Numbered from the stretch's first letter, positions 54,667 to 63,490 are shown. The stretch is 64,000 bases of DNA from an uncultured Maribacter sp. (GCA_947504045.1 CANNFY010000001.1:372001-436000); one strand, 5' to 3'. Notes: generated from the sequence alone by a model not told the origin. Program-made: numbers and translations.

Positions 54667-55934
54667 TGGAGAAGTATAACGAGTATAAAGATTCTGGTAT
54701 TGAGTGGTTAGGTAGTATTCCAAAACATTGGGAGATTAAAAGAATAAAAGATGCCATAACTAAAATAGGTAGTGGTGTTACACCTAAAGGAGGTAGTGAA
54801 ACCTATGTCGATGAAGGAATACCATTGATTCGCAGTCAAAATGTGTATAATGATGGTTTAAGATTAGATAATGTTTCTTTTATCACAGAAGAAGTACATA
54901 ATAAAATGAAAAACTCGCAATTGAAACCTTTTGATATTTTGATAAATATTACAGGAGCTTCAATTGGTAGAACTTGTATTTTTCCCGAATCAATAAAGAC
55001 TGCAAATATTAATCAGCATATTATTTATTTAAGAGTTAAGAAAAAGAAAGTTGATTATTTCTCTTATTATTTGAAGTCTAATACTATTCAAGAATATATA
55101 ATGAATATTCAGGCAGGAACATCTAAAGAGGCTTTGAATATGTCTCAAATATTAAATATTGGATTGCCATTCCCTGAAAGGGAAGAACAAACTCAAATAG
55201 CCAATTATTTAGATACTAAAACCGCAGCAATAGATAAAAAAGTAAACCTATTACAACAAAAAATAAAACACTACAAAGCCTATCGTAAAACGTTAATTAA
55301 TGAAACCGTTACCAAAGGTTTAGATAAAACAGTAAAACTAAAAGATAGCGGTATTAATTGGATAGGTGAAATTCCAAAGCATTGGGAGATTAAAAGAATT
55401 AAAGATATATTTTCAATTAGTCGTGGTAGAGCTATAGGTAAAACAGAGTTAAAAGATAAAGGTCTTTATCCTGTGTATTCTTCACAAACAAAGAATAAAG
55501 GAATATTAGGTTATATAAACACATATGATTTTAATGCAAACCTTTTAACTTGGACAACAGATGGTGTAAATGCAGGTACAGTATTTATAAGAGAAGGTAA
55601 ATTTAATTGCACAAATATCTGTGGTACGTTAATACCTAATAGAAATCCAAAATTATCATTAGATTATATGGCTTTTGCAGTTCAAGAAAGTACAAAGCAT
55701 AATAAACGTATTGATACTAATGGTGCTAAAATAATGAGTAATGAAATGGCTGTAATTAATATTGTTTTTCCACCTATTGAAGAACAAATAAAAATAGCTA
55801 ATCATATTAAATGTAAAACTGAGTCTATTTCTAAGGTATTGAAAAACATAGAAACCCAAATTACCACCTTAAAAGAGTTGCGTAAGACGCTAATAAACGA
55901 ACTAGTAACAGGTAAAGTAAAAGTAAGCGCATAA
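54666..55934 (+). CDS. hsdS: Type I restriction-modification specificity subunit
   Basis: 422 residues with two target-recognition domains, each beginning with the same element (KDSGIEWLGSIPKHWEIKRIKD and KDSGINWIGEIPKHWEIKRIKD type) and followed by a helical spacer (AAIDKKVNLLQQKIKHYKAYRKTLINE; second copy near the end). The repeated start is also conserved in DNA: 34 of 36 bases match between 54717-54752 and 55371-55406, a possible point for domain exchange. Confidence 0.93.
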   Translation: MEKYNEYKDSGIEWLGSIPKHWEIKRIKDAITKIGSGVTPKGGSETYVDEGIPLIRSQNVYNDGLRLDNVSFITEEVHNKMKNSQLKPFDILINITGASIGRTCIFPESIKTANINQHIIYLRVKKKKVDYFSYYLKSNTIQEYIMNIQAGTSKEALNMSQILNIGLPFPEREEQTQIANYLDTKTAAIDKKVNLLQQKIKHYKAYRKTLINETVTKGLDKTVKLKDSGINWIGEIPKHWEIKRIKDIFSISRGRAIGKTELKDKGLYPVYSSQTKNKGILGYINTYDFNANLLTWTTDGVNAGTVFIREGKFNCTNICGTLIPNRNPKLSLDYMAFAVQESTKHNKRIDTNGAKIMSNEMAVINIVFPPIEEQIKIANHIKCKTESISKVLKNIETQITTLKELRKTLINELVTGKVKVSA

Positions 55935-55953
55935 AATATATAACCAATAATGC

Positions 55954-55983
55954 TTGAAAATCTTAAAATATTTTGTACATTTG
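55954..55983 (+). promoter_or_regulatory. Promoter for a small RNA upstream of the HEPN gene
   Basis: -33 TTG (55954-55956), 19 bases, then -7 TACATTTG (55976-55983): the best-formed Bacteroidota promoter in the window, placed inside what would otherwise be one hsd operon. Predicted transcript start is near 55988. Confidence 0.8.
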
Positions 55984-55987
55984 CAGT

Positions 55988-56038
55988 AACGGTACTCGTA
56001 CTGCTTCCCATTAGAACAGCATACGGGTCTTTTTATTT
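55988..56038 (+). ncRNA. Candidate small regulatory RNA (possible antitoxin of the HEPN protein)
   Basis: From the predicted start near 55988 the RNA folds into a stem of 10 pairs (55994-56004 with 56019-56028, one bulged C at 56001, one G-U pair) and a 14-nt loop UUCCCAUUAGAACA. C and then U5-A-U3 follow, the shape of an intrinsic terminator. A discrete RNA of about 45-50 nt is therefore predicted, ending about 48 nt before the HEPN start codon. Some readthrough must make the HEPN mRNA. AbiF-type HEPN toxins are reported to be controlled by an adjacent noncoding RNA, which is why it is called a candidate antitoxin. Confidence 0.6.
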
Positions 56039-56085
56039 CATACCTTTTCGTAACTTTTTGCCATTAAATTTTAACACTTCTATAA

Positions 56086-56979
56086 ATGGCTAAAGACCCA
56101 AAAACTATACAAGAGCAATTAGAATTATTAGAAGAACGAGAAATGCAGTTTCGTGATATTTCTAATGCGCCTCATTTTTTAGCCAATATTAGTTATTATC
56201 GGTTAAAAGGCTATTGGTGGGAAATGCAAGAAGATTTTGAAGACCATATATTTAAAGAAGATGTGTTTTTTGAAGACGTAATAGACCTATATAATTTTGA
56301 TAGAAATTTTAGAATTATTGTGTTCAATGCAATAGAACGTATAGAGATAGCACTACGTACCAAACTCATTTATCATATGTCATTAGCGTATGGAGCAGAA
56401 TGGTATTTAGAAAAACAACATTTTCAATCAGAATATCATCACGATATATTTGTTTCTAAAATTACAGATGATATTAATGGAAGTAGTGAAGAATTTATTA
56501 AAAAACATTACGATAATCATCCTGATGAAGAACCTGAAAGTTGGAAAGCGTTAGAAATTATTACTTTAAACACCTTATCAAAACTATTTTTAAATATAAA
56601 GTCTCAATATCCTGAAAAGTCTAAAATTACTAATGAATTTGGGTTAAATAGTTCACGAGATTTAGCAAGTTGGTTTACTACAATAACATTTATTAGAAAT
56701 GTAATAGCGCATCATGGCAGGTTATGGAATAGAGTAATGATAAATTCATATAGATGGCCTAATAATTCACGTTCACCTTTATTAAGTTATTATCCAAACG
56801 AAGAAAGAAGAAAAAAAATATTTCCAATTCTTTCAGCAATTTTTTATATGAATGAAAGAATAAGCCCAGGCAATAGTCTGAAAGAGGAATTATTTACATT
56901 AATAGAAAAACACCCAAATACAGAATTATACAAAATGGGTTTTCCGCCAAATTGGAGAGAAGAACCTATTTGGAAATAA
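56086..56979 (+). CDS. Abi_2 (AbiD/AbiF-like) HEPN-domain protein
   Basis: 297 residues. N-terminal Abi_2 signature (QLELLEEREM, FLANISYYRLKGYWW), the ERIEIALRTKLIYH segment (about 84-97) and the HEPN ribonuclease motif R-x4-H in FIRNVIAHHGRLWNR (Arg204, Asn205, His209). Members act as abortive-infection toxins, probably by cutting RNA. It sits between hsdS and hsdR, recalling anticodon nucleases such as PrrC that are guarded by the host restriction enzyme. A candidate small RNA with its own promoter lies directly upstream. Its stop is 8 bases before the hsdR ATG. Confidence 0.88.
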   Translation: MAKDPKTIQEQLELLEEREMQFRDISNAPHFLANISYYRLKGYWWEMQEDFEDHIFKEDVFFEDVIDLYNFDRNFRIIVFNAIERIEIALRTKLIYHMSLAYGAEWYLEKQHFQSEYHHDIFVSKITDDINGSSEEFIKKHYDNHPDEEPESWKALEIITLNTLSKLFLNIKSQYPEKSKITNEFGLNSSRDLASWFTTITFIRNVIAHHGRLWNRVMINSYRWPNNSRSPLLSYYPNEERRKKIFPILSAIFYMNERISPGNSLKEELFTLIEKHPNTELYKMGFPPNWREEPIWK

Positions 56980-56987
56980 ATAATATT

Positions 56988-59900
56988 ATGGACGAATTAA
57001 TACTACAAGACAAATACTTAATGAACTTCTTTACTAATCGTGCAGATGGGTTACAATACAAAGAAGTAAAAGCAAATACAGTATCTAAATTACATTTTGT
57101 AGTAGAAGATTTAAAATACTTTATAAGCGAAACTACACTTAACAAAACAGCATATCGTAAACTCTTAAAAAAGTTCGATAACAACGAAAAACAATTACTA
57201 CAAGAGTTTCAAGAAGAATTAAACGAGCGTATTGGTAAGTCTAAAAATATGGCATTGTTTATTGGTAGCAATCAATCCATCACATTTAAAAGTGTTAAAA
57301 TCAACTTGTTTTACCCAAGTGGTAGTATAACTCACGGAGACACATTATTTAATGAAAATCAATTTTCAGTAGTACAAGAGTTACCATACATATACAAGCA
57401 TCAAGCGAAAACACAATTTAGTTTTCGTCCAGATATTACCTTTTTCTTAAACGGTATATTTTTAGGCTATTCAGAGTTAAAATCTAATTACAATAACCAA
57501 AGCGCACATAAAGACGGAAAGATTAAAATTGCAAACGACTATCAAAAAGCAGCAACCAACTATTTAGATATTGCTGAAGGTAATGATGTATCTCAAACAA
57601 TTCGTAAAGACTTTTTAAAAATATTCGAAAAAGCGATACATATTACGACTACAGATGTTCAAGATACTTTTATCATCAGAAATATTTCTAATCAGTTTGA
57701 TGAAATTAAAACACAAGTAGAAAGTAAAAGTTTCGATTTTGATAAAAATTATAAACCCAATGTTTTAGATGCTTTAAAACCCTATCCTTTAAACAATAGA
57801 GAAGCAACAAAGCAACAACGTTTTGAAGAAGTATTTAAAGCATTGTACGGTAAAAAAATGATAGAGCGAGAAATACTCTATTATAACTTTATTGAACGTG
57901 AATTAGTAAAATCAGAAAAAGGAAAGCAAAAAGAATACAAGCATAACGATGGTAGATTAATTGCACCAAGACCTAAACAAAAGTTTGGAGCAGATAAAAT
58001 CATCAATAAAATAGATGAATTTTTAGAACACGAAGACGAGCCAGATTACTTCGTAAATAAACTACGTCAACAACTAACCGAAAAAGGCTTAGGTGCTACG
58101 CAGATAGAAGATTTAATTACTAAAAGGCAGAAGTATCAAAATAATAAAAACGTCTATTCTTTGCTTTTACAATACGCAGCAGGTTTTGGTAAAAGTAACA
58201 TTATAGGTTGGACTTCTTTAATGTTGAAAGACTTACGTAAAAATGAAGAGTTTGTCTACGACAAAATAATGTTGGTGGTCGATAGAGTGCAGCTAAGAGA
58301 CCAATTAGATAGTAAAATGTACAATATGAACATTTCTAATAGTATGTTCATAGAAGCCAATAATCAAAAATCGTTTTTAGAAGCTTTAAAAACAGACAAA
58401 CGTATTGTAGTTGTCAATCTTCAAAAGTTTAATTCAATTAGAGAAATGTTAGGCGATGCAGTTTTACAACAATTATCATCAATGCGAATAGCATTTTTAA
58501 TTGACGAAATACACCGTTCTAATAGTGGTCAACAACACGAAGAAATGGTATCATTATTTGATGAATTACAAAACAGTTTTGATACTAATACAGCATACAA
58601 GAAAACATACAATAAGAAAAACTTAATAATTGGTTTTACAGCAACACCAAGCGATGTAACATTAGCACGTTTTGGGGAGTATAACAAATATGCAGAAGCC
58701 GAAAAAATATGGGTTCCGTTTGATAGTTATACAATGAAAGAAGCTATTGAAGATGGCTATATTTTAAATCCAATAAAAGGGATTGTTCCTGTATCTGCTA
58801 AAATGTATTTTGAAAAACCAGAAGATGCAACAGAAGGTTTTGAAGAAGATAACGGATATTATCAAGAAATGCCAAATAATCCAGATGAAGGTGTAGATGG
58901 TAAAAAATACAGAATAAGCAAAAAGAATATTTACGAAAACGAAGAGCGTATAGAAGCGATTTCAAAGTTTGTCGCAAAACGATTAGTGTCGGCAGTATAT
59001 CATAATATTAGAGGAACAGCTAAAGCAATGTTTGCAGCATCTTCTATTAAAGCAGCAATTAAATATCGTAAATACATACAGCAATATTATAACGAATTAG
59101 TTTCAGAAAAGAAACACGAACGTTTTAAAGATGCACCTATCTATATTGTTTATAGTTCAGATGGTCAGAAGTACGAAAGCGCAACAACCTTAAATGGAGG
59201 TTTATCAGAAGCCAAAGTATTACAGAATTTTACGAAAATTGCCAGAAATGGTTTAGTAATAGTAGTAGATAAATTACAAACAGGTTTTGATGAACCTAAA
59301 TTACATACCTTATTTTTAGATAAAGAGATTAGAGGTATAAACGCAATACAAACCATTTCAAGAGTAAACCGTACAGCAGGAAAATATAAAAAGGACTGTA
59401 AAATTATTGACTTGTCTTACAAGAATGTAAACGTTAATAATATAAAACAAGCATTCGAGCATTTTAGTAATGTAGTAGTTAGTGATTTCGACCCACTAGG
59501 ACAAGAGCAATTATTACAAGAGATTTACGAGAATTTAAAACAAGAGAATATTTTCAAAACACATTTTAATCTTTTTAAAGCATATCAATTAGGCGATAAA
59601 AAAGATATAACACCAATTCTTAATTTTGAAAGTGCAGTAGCAGAATTAGTAAGAAAACAACCAGAAGAAGCTAAAAAACTAAAACAAAGTATCAATAAGT
59701 ATTTTAGAATTTTAAACTTAATTGCATTTGTTATAGAAATAGATGAGAAATATAGTGAAGAACACTTTACAGAATTTTGGTATAGATTTAGTGTTTTATA
59801 TAATTCATTAACCGGCACATCAGAATTGATAGATGATGTTGAAGTATATTTTGATAATAGAATAGGAATAGTAGCGCCACCTGAAAAGGATGAAGGTAAG

Positions 59901-60281
59901 GGTAAAAAGAAATCTGAAGTTAATGAGCCAAACTCAAAATACGGTAAACAGTACAAGTTTGATATTTTAGCAATAATAGAAAAGCGTAATGAAGAAGAGG
60001 AAGAAATAGAAGCTTTAATATTAGACTTTCAAAATAAGATAGAAGCATTTTTCGAGTATGTAAATAAGGAAGGTACAAGAGTAATTGCTAAAATGAAAAG
60101 CACTAAAACAGCTTTTGATGAAGATGAAATATACAAAGACTTCGAAATCATTTATAAAAAATACATTAGAAGAAACCGTAAAACACTAGGTCAATTCTTT
60201 ATAAAGGAAACAGAAGACATAGTAAATCAACTGTGTGATGATTTTGAAAAAATAGTGCTATCAAATAATTCAAGTACTTGA
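56988..60281 (+). CDS. hsdR: Type I restriction enzyme subunit R (translocase/nuclease)
   Basis: 1097 residues from the ATG at 56988 (MDELILQDKYLMNFF); the frame could start at 56952, but that would overlap the HEPN gene. The nuclease core has RPDITFFLNG with ELKS downstream (PD-ExK type, about residues 145-165). Helicase motifs are YAAGFGKSN (Walker A variant with Gly-Phe-Gly-Lys-Ser, about 395), LIDEIHRSNSG (DEIH, about 505) and IIGFTATP. The C-terminal half has the second RecA domain (SRVNRTAG). Normal length for HsdR. No frameshift is seen. Confidence 0.92.
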   Translation: MDELILQDKYLMNFFTNRADGLQYKEVKANTVSKLHFVVEDLKYFISETTLNKTAYRKLLKKFDNNEKQLLQEFQEELNERIGKSKNMALFIGSNQSITFKSVKINLFYPSGSITHGDTLFNENQFSVVQELPYIYKHQAKTQFSFRPDITFFLNGIFLGYSELKSNYNNQSAHKDGKIKIANDYQKAATNYLDIAEGNDVSQTIRKDFLKIFEKAIHITTTDVQDTFIIRNISNQFDEIKTQVESKSFDFDKNYKPNVLDALKPYPLNNREATKQQRFEEVFKALYGKKMIEREILYYNFIERELVKSEKGKQKEYKHNDGRLIAPRPKQKFGADKIINKIDEFLEHEDEPDYFVNKLRQQLTEKGLGATQIEDLITKRQKYQNNKNVYSLLLQYAAGFGKSNIIGWTSLMLKDLRKNEEFVYDKIMLVVDRVQLRDQLDSKMYNMNISNSMFIEANNQKSFLEALKTDKRIVVVNLQKFNSIREMLGDAVLQQLSSMRIAFLIDEIHRSNSGQQHEEMVSLFDELQNSFDTNTAYKKTYNKKNLIIGFTATPSDVTLARFGEYNKYAEAEKIWVPFDSYTMKEAIEDGYILNPIKGIVPVSAKMYFEKPEDATEGFEEDNGYYQEMPNNPDEGVDGKKYRISKKNIYENEERIEAISKFVAKRLVSAVYHNIRGTAKAMFAASSIKAAIKYRKYIQQYYNELVSEKKHERFKDAPIYIVYSSDGQKYESATTLNGGLSEAKVLQNFTKIARNGLVIVVDKLQTGFDEPKLHTLFLDKEIRGINAIQTISRVNRTAGKYKKDCKIIDLSYKNVNVNNIKQAFEHFSNVVVSDFDPLGQEQLLQEIYENLKQENIFKTHFNLFKAYQLGDKKDITPILNFESAVAELVRKQPEEAKKLKQSINKYFRILNLIAFVIEIDEKYSEEHFTEFWYRFSVLYNSLTGTSELIDDVEVYFDNRIGIVAPPEKDEGKGKKKSEVNEPNSKYGKQYKFDILAIIEKRNEEEEEIEALILDFQNKIEAFFEYVNKEGTRVIAKMKSTKTAFDEDEIYKDFEIIYKKYIRRNRKTLGQFFIKETEDIVNQLCDDFEKIVLSNNSST

Positions 60282-60412
60282 TGTAACTTCTATCTTACCC
60301 AAATCTTACCAAAAAGCTTTACGCGTGGATCCTGTCCGATTTTTGTAGTGTTCCGGGAGATAAGCGTTACACAAAAACCGGATAGGGCTCACATACTTTG
60401 TAATGAGTTAAG
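60282..60412. repeat. Inverted repeat and TCTTACC repeats between hsdR and the mobilisation module
   Basis: Two ATCTTACC copies (60292-60299, 60303-60310) precede an imperfect inverted repeat with arms 60331-60346 and 60371-60386 (CCTGTCCGATTTTTGT against ACAAAAACCGGATAGG) around a 24-base spacer. It lies between two convergent gene blocks. It could be a terminator-like structure, a replication site or a transfer-related site. Confidence 0.55.
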
Positions 60413-60859
60413 TTATTTTGTTTCTGCCCACTTTTTATAATTCTCCAAAGCTCTAGGGTTCTCACTTAAATATAAATTAATATATTCCGTAGCTGTTTCT
60501 TCTCCTTTTTTATACGCTATTTTCTCGTTTTCAATGGATTCTAATTTTACTTTATACACATAAAAACTAAGAAAACAGCTAAACAGGACTACTATGAAAA
60601 AAGAAACTATAGCCCAAGTCGGGTATATTTTGGCTTTTTCTAAGTTTTGTTCTAGACTATGCAAATAATCATTTCTCTTTAGCTCTTCTGCACTTGAAAA
60701 ACTCTGCAACTGATTTATTAACCCTTCCACAGGGGTAACATCAAATTTCACTTGTAGTGTTTCAGCTTTATTTATACTTTTTTCTAATCGAGTTACATCT
60801 TTTTCAAAATCTGTTAACTCATTTACTAATAATTCACTTATCATTTCCAGTTTACTCAT
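60413..60859 (-). CDS. Coiled-coil single-pass membrane protein of the mobilisation module
   Basis: 148 residues. Residues 1-75 are helical and charged (likely coiled coil, VTRLEKSINKAETLQV), then one membrane helix at about 78-100 (WAIVSFFIVVLFSCFLSFYVY) and a charged tail ending in ENPRALENYKKWAETK. Similar small proteins follow relaxase genes in Bacteroidota mobilisable elements; the role is unknown, perhaps membrane docking of the relaxosome. It starts 11 bases after the relaxase stop. Confidence 0.7.
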   Translation of the reverse strand: MSKLEMISELLVNELTDFEKDVTRLEKSINKAETLQVKFDVTPVEGLINQLQSFSSAEELKRNDYLHSLEQNLEKAKIYPTWAIVSFFIVVLFSCFLSFYVYKVKLESIENEKIAYKKGEETATEYINLYLSENPRALENYKKWAETK

Positions 60860-60870
60860 AATTCTATTTT

Positions 60871-61731
60871 TTAATATCCTATTCCTCTATTTATAGTTCT
60901 TTTTATTATCCTCTTTTTTGCTAATGACTTCATCATAGCTTGTGAAATCTCTATTCGTTTACCCAGTAATTGCACCTCATTTTTAGTAGAAACTAATTGC
61001 TCGTAAGATGTATTTTGCAATAGTCCTTTTCCTATATTACTCATACTCATATTTCGGTTTACTTCACTTCCTTTAAAATCAAAACCATCAAATTGGAACC
61101 GAAATCCTTGCAATTGACTTTGTTTATTAATCACAGGTTTTATTTCTACCTTATTTGCTTCCAAGCCTTTAATATATTCATCAAAATCACGGGGTTTGAA
61201 TTGTTTTAAAGTGAGTTGATGCCTACGTAGAATTTCCTTTCTAATTTCTTTGGTATCAAAATCACGTTCAAACTGCACTTGTTTTACAGTAGTTAGTTTT
61301 AATTGTTCTGCAACCTTTGCTGCTGTATGTTGGCTTCTTTTACTTACAAAACTATCGTTATAGGCTAATCCTTTGAAATCTATACGGTTAACATATAAAT
61401 GGATATGTATGTGCTTCTTGTCCCTGTGTACAAAAGCAATGGCCTGACGTTCTCCGAGTTTCATTTCTTGTATGAATTTAGAAGTTACTTTCTCTAAATC
61501 TTTAACAGTCATCTTTTGACCGTCTTTAATAGTAGGGCTAATGATAAAGGATAGAGTATTTCGTTTACATCTTTGATTACGTGCTTGAATACGTTTAAAT
61601 TCTTGTGTAAGCTCATTCGGGTTTTCTCCCACCAAATGTTGGCGAAAAACAACTTCTGCATTTTTTTCTTGATTCCATCCATACCCCATTGAGGCAGCAG
61701 TATGTGAAATCGCACGTCCTTTACTTACCAT
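60871..61731 (-). CDS. Relaxase/mobilisation nuclease
   Basis: 286 residues from the ATG at 61731, which overlaps the upstream stop (TGATG). The relaxase core has FVHRDKKHIHIHLYVNRI with the metal-binding histidines (His107, His109, His111) and an N-terminal Tyr17 in SMGYGWNQ as a possible nucleophile. It nicks the element at its origin of transfer to start conjugative mobilisation. It is directly downstream of a MobC-like accessory protein and a candidate origin of transfer inside that gene. Confidence 0.88.
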   Translation of the reverse strand: MVSKGRAISHTAASMGYGWNQEKNAEVVFRQHLVGENPNELTQEFKRIQARNQRCKRNTLSFIISPTIKDGQKMTVKDLEKVTSKFIQEMKLGERQAIAFVHRDKKHIHIHLYVNRIDFKGLAYNDSFVSKRSQHTAAKVAEQLKLTTVKQVQFERDFDTKEIRKEILRRHQLTLKQFKPRDFDEYIKGLEANKVEIKPVINKQSQLQGFRFQFDGFDFKGSEVNRNMSMSNIGKGLLQNTSYEQLVSTKNEVQLLGKRIEISQAMMKSLAKKRIIKRTINRGIGY

Positions 61732-62432
61732 CAATTAAATTTCTTTAAATGTTCTTTAATTTCTTTAGCTATTCCATACACCATTTGCGATAAGCCTTCA
61801 TTCTTTCCCTTAAACATATTCCCTATAGACTTAAAATTATTATGGTATTTAACCAACATTTTATATAGCTCAATTTCTTCTTCAGAAAAACGCTCAGAAA
61901 TGGTCTGCTCTAATGCAGACCTTCTAACCATTTCACTTAATGAAATTCCACATCTCTTAGCTTTAGCTATTAATAATTTCTTTTCATAGGCAGTACATCT
62001 AAATTTTACAAGCTGACTTTTTCCTTTAAATTTTTCTTTTTTTACCCTGCGACCATCGGGAGCAGGCGAGAGGCTTTTTGGGGTTTCAAAATTGGAGTTT
62101 GACGTAAATTTTGTGACCCCAAAAACACCTCTCGAATTCCTTTCGGAATTATAACTTAGAGTTTCATCTCCATAAGCTATACTGTTCCCAGTAACAGATC
62201 TTTTGTTTAATTCTAATGCATCCGAAAGGGATATTTTATCCATTGTTCCTCGTTCCCTTTCTTGTTTCAAGTTTAAGTGCATCGCTTCACTTCTCTTTAA
62301 TTCACGTTTAGGGCCATACTCCCTTTTTAATCTTTCTTCTAATTCAAGCTCTATATCTCTTTTTCGTTTAAGCTCCAATTCTCTTGAATCTAATTCTCGT
62401 TTTCTTGGGTCATATCCGTATCCTAATTCCAT
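61731..62432 (-). CDS. MobC-like mobilisation accessory protein
   Basis: 233 residues. The C-terminal 110 residues (LVKFRCTAYEKKLLIAKAKRCGISLSEMVRRSALEQ, then YHNNFKSIGNMFKG) fit the ribbon-helix-helix MobC family that binds the transfer origin and helps the relaxase. The N-terminal 70 residues are low-complexity, rich in Arg, Glu, Lys and Leu. The strong hairpin at 62067-62131 lies within the reading frame (SERNSRGVFGVTKFTS region). The start overlaps the primase end by 10 bases. Confidence 0.8.
   Translation of the reverse strand: MELGYGYDPRKRELDSRELELKRKRDIELELEERLKREYGPKRELKRSEAMHLNLKQERERGTMDKISLSDALELNKRSVTGNSIAYGDETLSYNSERNSRGVFGVTKFTSNSNFETPKSLSPAPDGRRVKKEKFKGKSQLVKFRCTAYEKKLLIAKAKRCGISLSEMVRRSALEQTISERFSEEEIELYKMLVKYHNNFKSIGNMFKGKNEGLSQMVYGIAKEIKEHLKKFN
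62067..62150. repeat. Strong inverted repeats inside the mobC-like gene (candidate oriT)
   Basis: Left arm from 62067: CGAGAGG, TTTTT, GGGGT, CAAAATT blocks. Right arm ending at 62132: AAATTTTG, ACCCC, AAAAA, CCTCTCG. Twenty-four positions pair in four blocks separated by 1-2 base mismatches. Directly beside it is a second hairpin AATTCC/GGAATT (62135-62150). Such paired hairpins near a relaxase gene are the usual look of an origin of transfer. Confidence 0.6.
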
Positions 62433-63310
62433 GCTATTAATTTTTCGTTTAAATCTTTATAACCTTTATATTCCTCTCTACAATCAATAGCAGTATCATA
62501 CTTTTGCAGCAGATTTTGAGTGCAAGTATTTGCAGCGTTATCATTATCCAAATACAGAAAAATAGTATGATAACTACTAAGTAGATTTTTAATATTCTTT
62601 ATAAAAGAAAGAGAGTTTAAAATCAAAATATCCGATTCATAAACTTTTACTGGTTTCATAGTAGCAAGAGAAAGAAAATCAAACATTCCTTCTGTAACTA
62701 TAAGTTGTTTTTTATCTCTTTTAAGCCATGTATAAGATTTTGGCGAACTAGATGTTTTCCTAAATTTGTTTCGTAGCTCCCACCCTCCTAAATGATTTTC
62801 TAAGCCTAGTGCAAATAGTGTGTTGCCTTTTTGTTTAAAGATTACTTCCTTCAAGTATTGCTTCCCAATATTCAAAGGGATTTTTCTTGATTTTAAATAA
62901 CCAATCATCGCTGGGTGATTTATAGGTTTTATTCCAATAATTTCTGTGCCTATATTTTTTTCAATTTGAAGAGGCTGCTGATGAAAAGAAAAAGACAAAT
63001 CATTACTCAAATATGCTAAGACTTCTTTGACTGATAAATTCAAAAGCAGCACTAAAAGGTCGATATTATTTCCTCCTTTACCAATTCCATGGTCGTACCA
63101 TCGGTTGAGAATTATAGATACTTTAAAGGAGGCTTGAGTTTCTGTTTTTGACCTGAAAGGACTCAAAAACCAAGCTTCCTTTTCCGTTTTCCTTGTGGGG
63201 AAGTGACCTAAATTTTCTAGTATTTTCACTAGACAAAAATTTCGGGCGCTTCTGCAGGTTATTCTTTTTTCTTTCATAAGCATTTTGTTTTTATGAATTT
63301 GATATACCAT
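62423..63310 (-). CDS. Toprim-domain DNA primase-like protein
   Basis: 295 residues. The N-terminal part has the remains of a CHC2 zinc-ribbon (SPFRSKTETQASFKV, RWYDHGIGKGGNNIDLLVLL) with the zinc cysteines mostly lost. The C-terminal Toprim domain shows the glutamate in LIVTEGMFDFLSL and DND in IFLYLDNDNAAN. It makes primers for element replication or transfer. The start may be 63310 or the ATG at 63283 or 63277; the first lies against an iteron copy. Typical partner of the VapE-like helicase upstream. Confidence 0.85.
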   Translation of the reverse strand: MVYQIHKNKMLMKEKRITCRSARNFCLVKILENLGHFPTRKTEKEAWFLSPFRSKTETQASFKVSIILNRWYDHGIGKGGNNIDLLVLLLNLSVKEVLAYLSNDLSFSFHQQPLQIEKNIGTEIIGIKPINHPAMIGYLKSRKIPLNIGKQYLKEVIFKQKGNTLFALGLENHLGGWELRNKFRKTSSSPKSYTWLKRDKKQLIVTEGMFDFLSLATMKPVKVYESDILILNSLSFIKNIKNLLSSYHTIFLYLDNDNAANTCTQNLLQKYDTAIDCREEYKGYKDLNEKLIAWN

Positions 63311-63490
63311 CTTACCTAAATCCCTATTAACAAGGGCTTATGCTTTAGACTAACTTTAAAAACATCTTACCCATCCTATACCAAAAGGTAGGTTAGGTAA
63401 TATCTAGGTATGATTAGAAATATTAATCTTACCTAAAGTTTTGCCCCTGTTTATACTAGATTTCTATTAATAGGTAATTAGGTAGATGTT
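63309..63490. repeat. Iteron-like TTACCTA repeats (candidate replication origin)
   Basis: ATCTTACCTAAA occurs at 63309-63320 and 63426-63437, ATCTTACCC at 63364-63372, and inverted TAGGTAA / TTAGGTAG copies at 63394-63400 and 63471-63485. An imperfect palindrome (TTACC, CCTA, ACC against GGT, AGG, GGTAA) covers 63368-63400. Related TCTTACC copies flank the other end of the module (60292-60310). The repeats suggest binding sites for the element's replication protein. Confidence 0.6.

Noticed and set aside
56952-56987. Earlier start for hsdR
   Set aside because: Would overlap the HEPN gene and adds residues not typical of HsdR; the ATG at 56988 follows that gene's stop by 8 bases.
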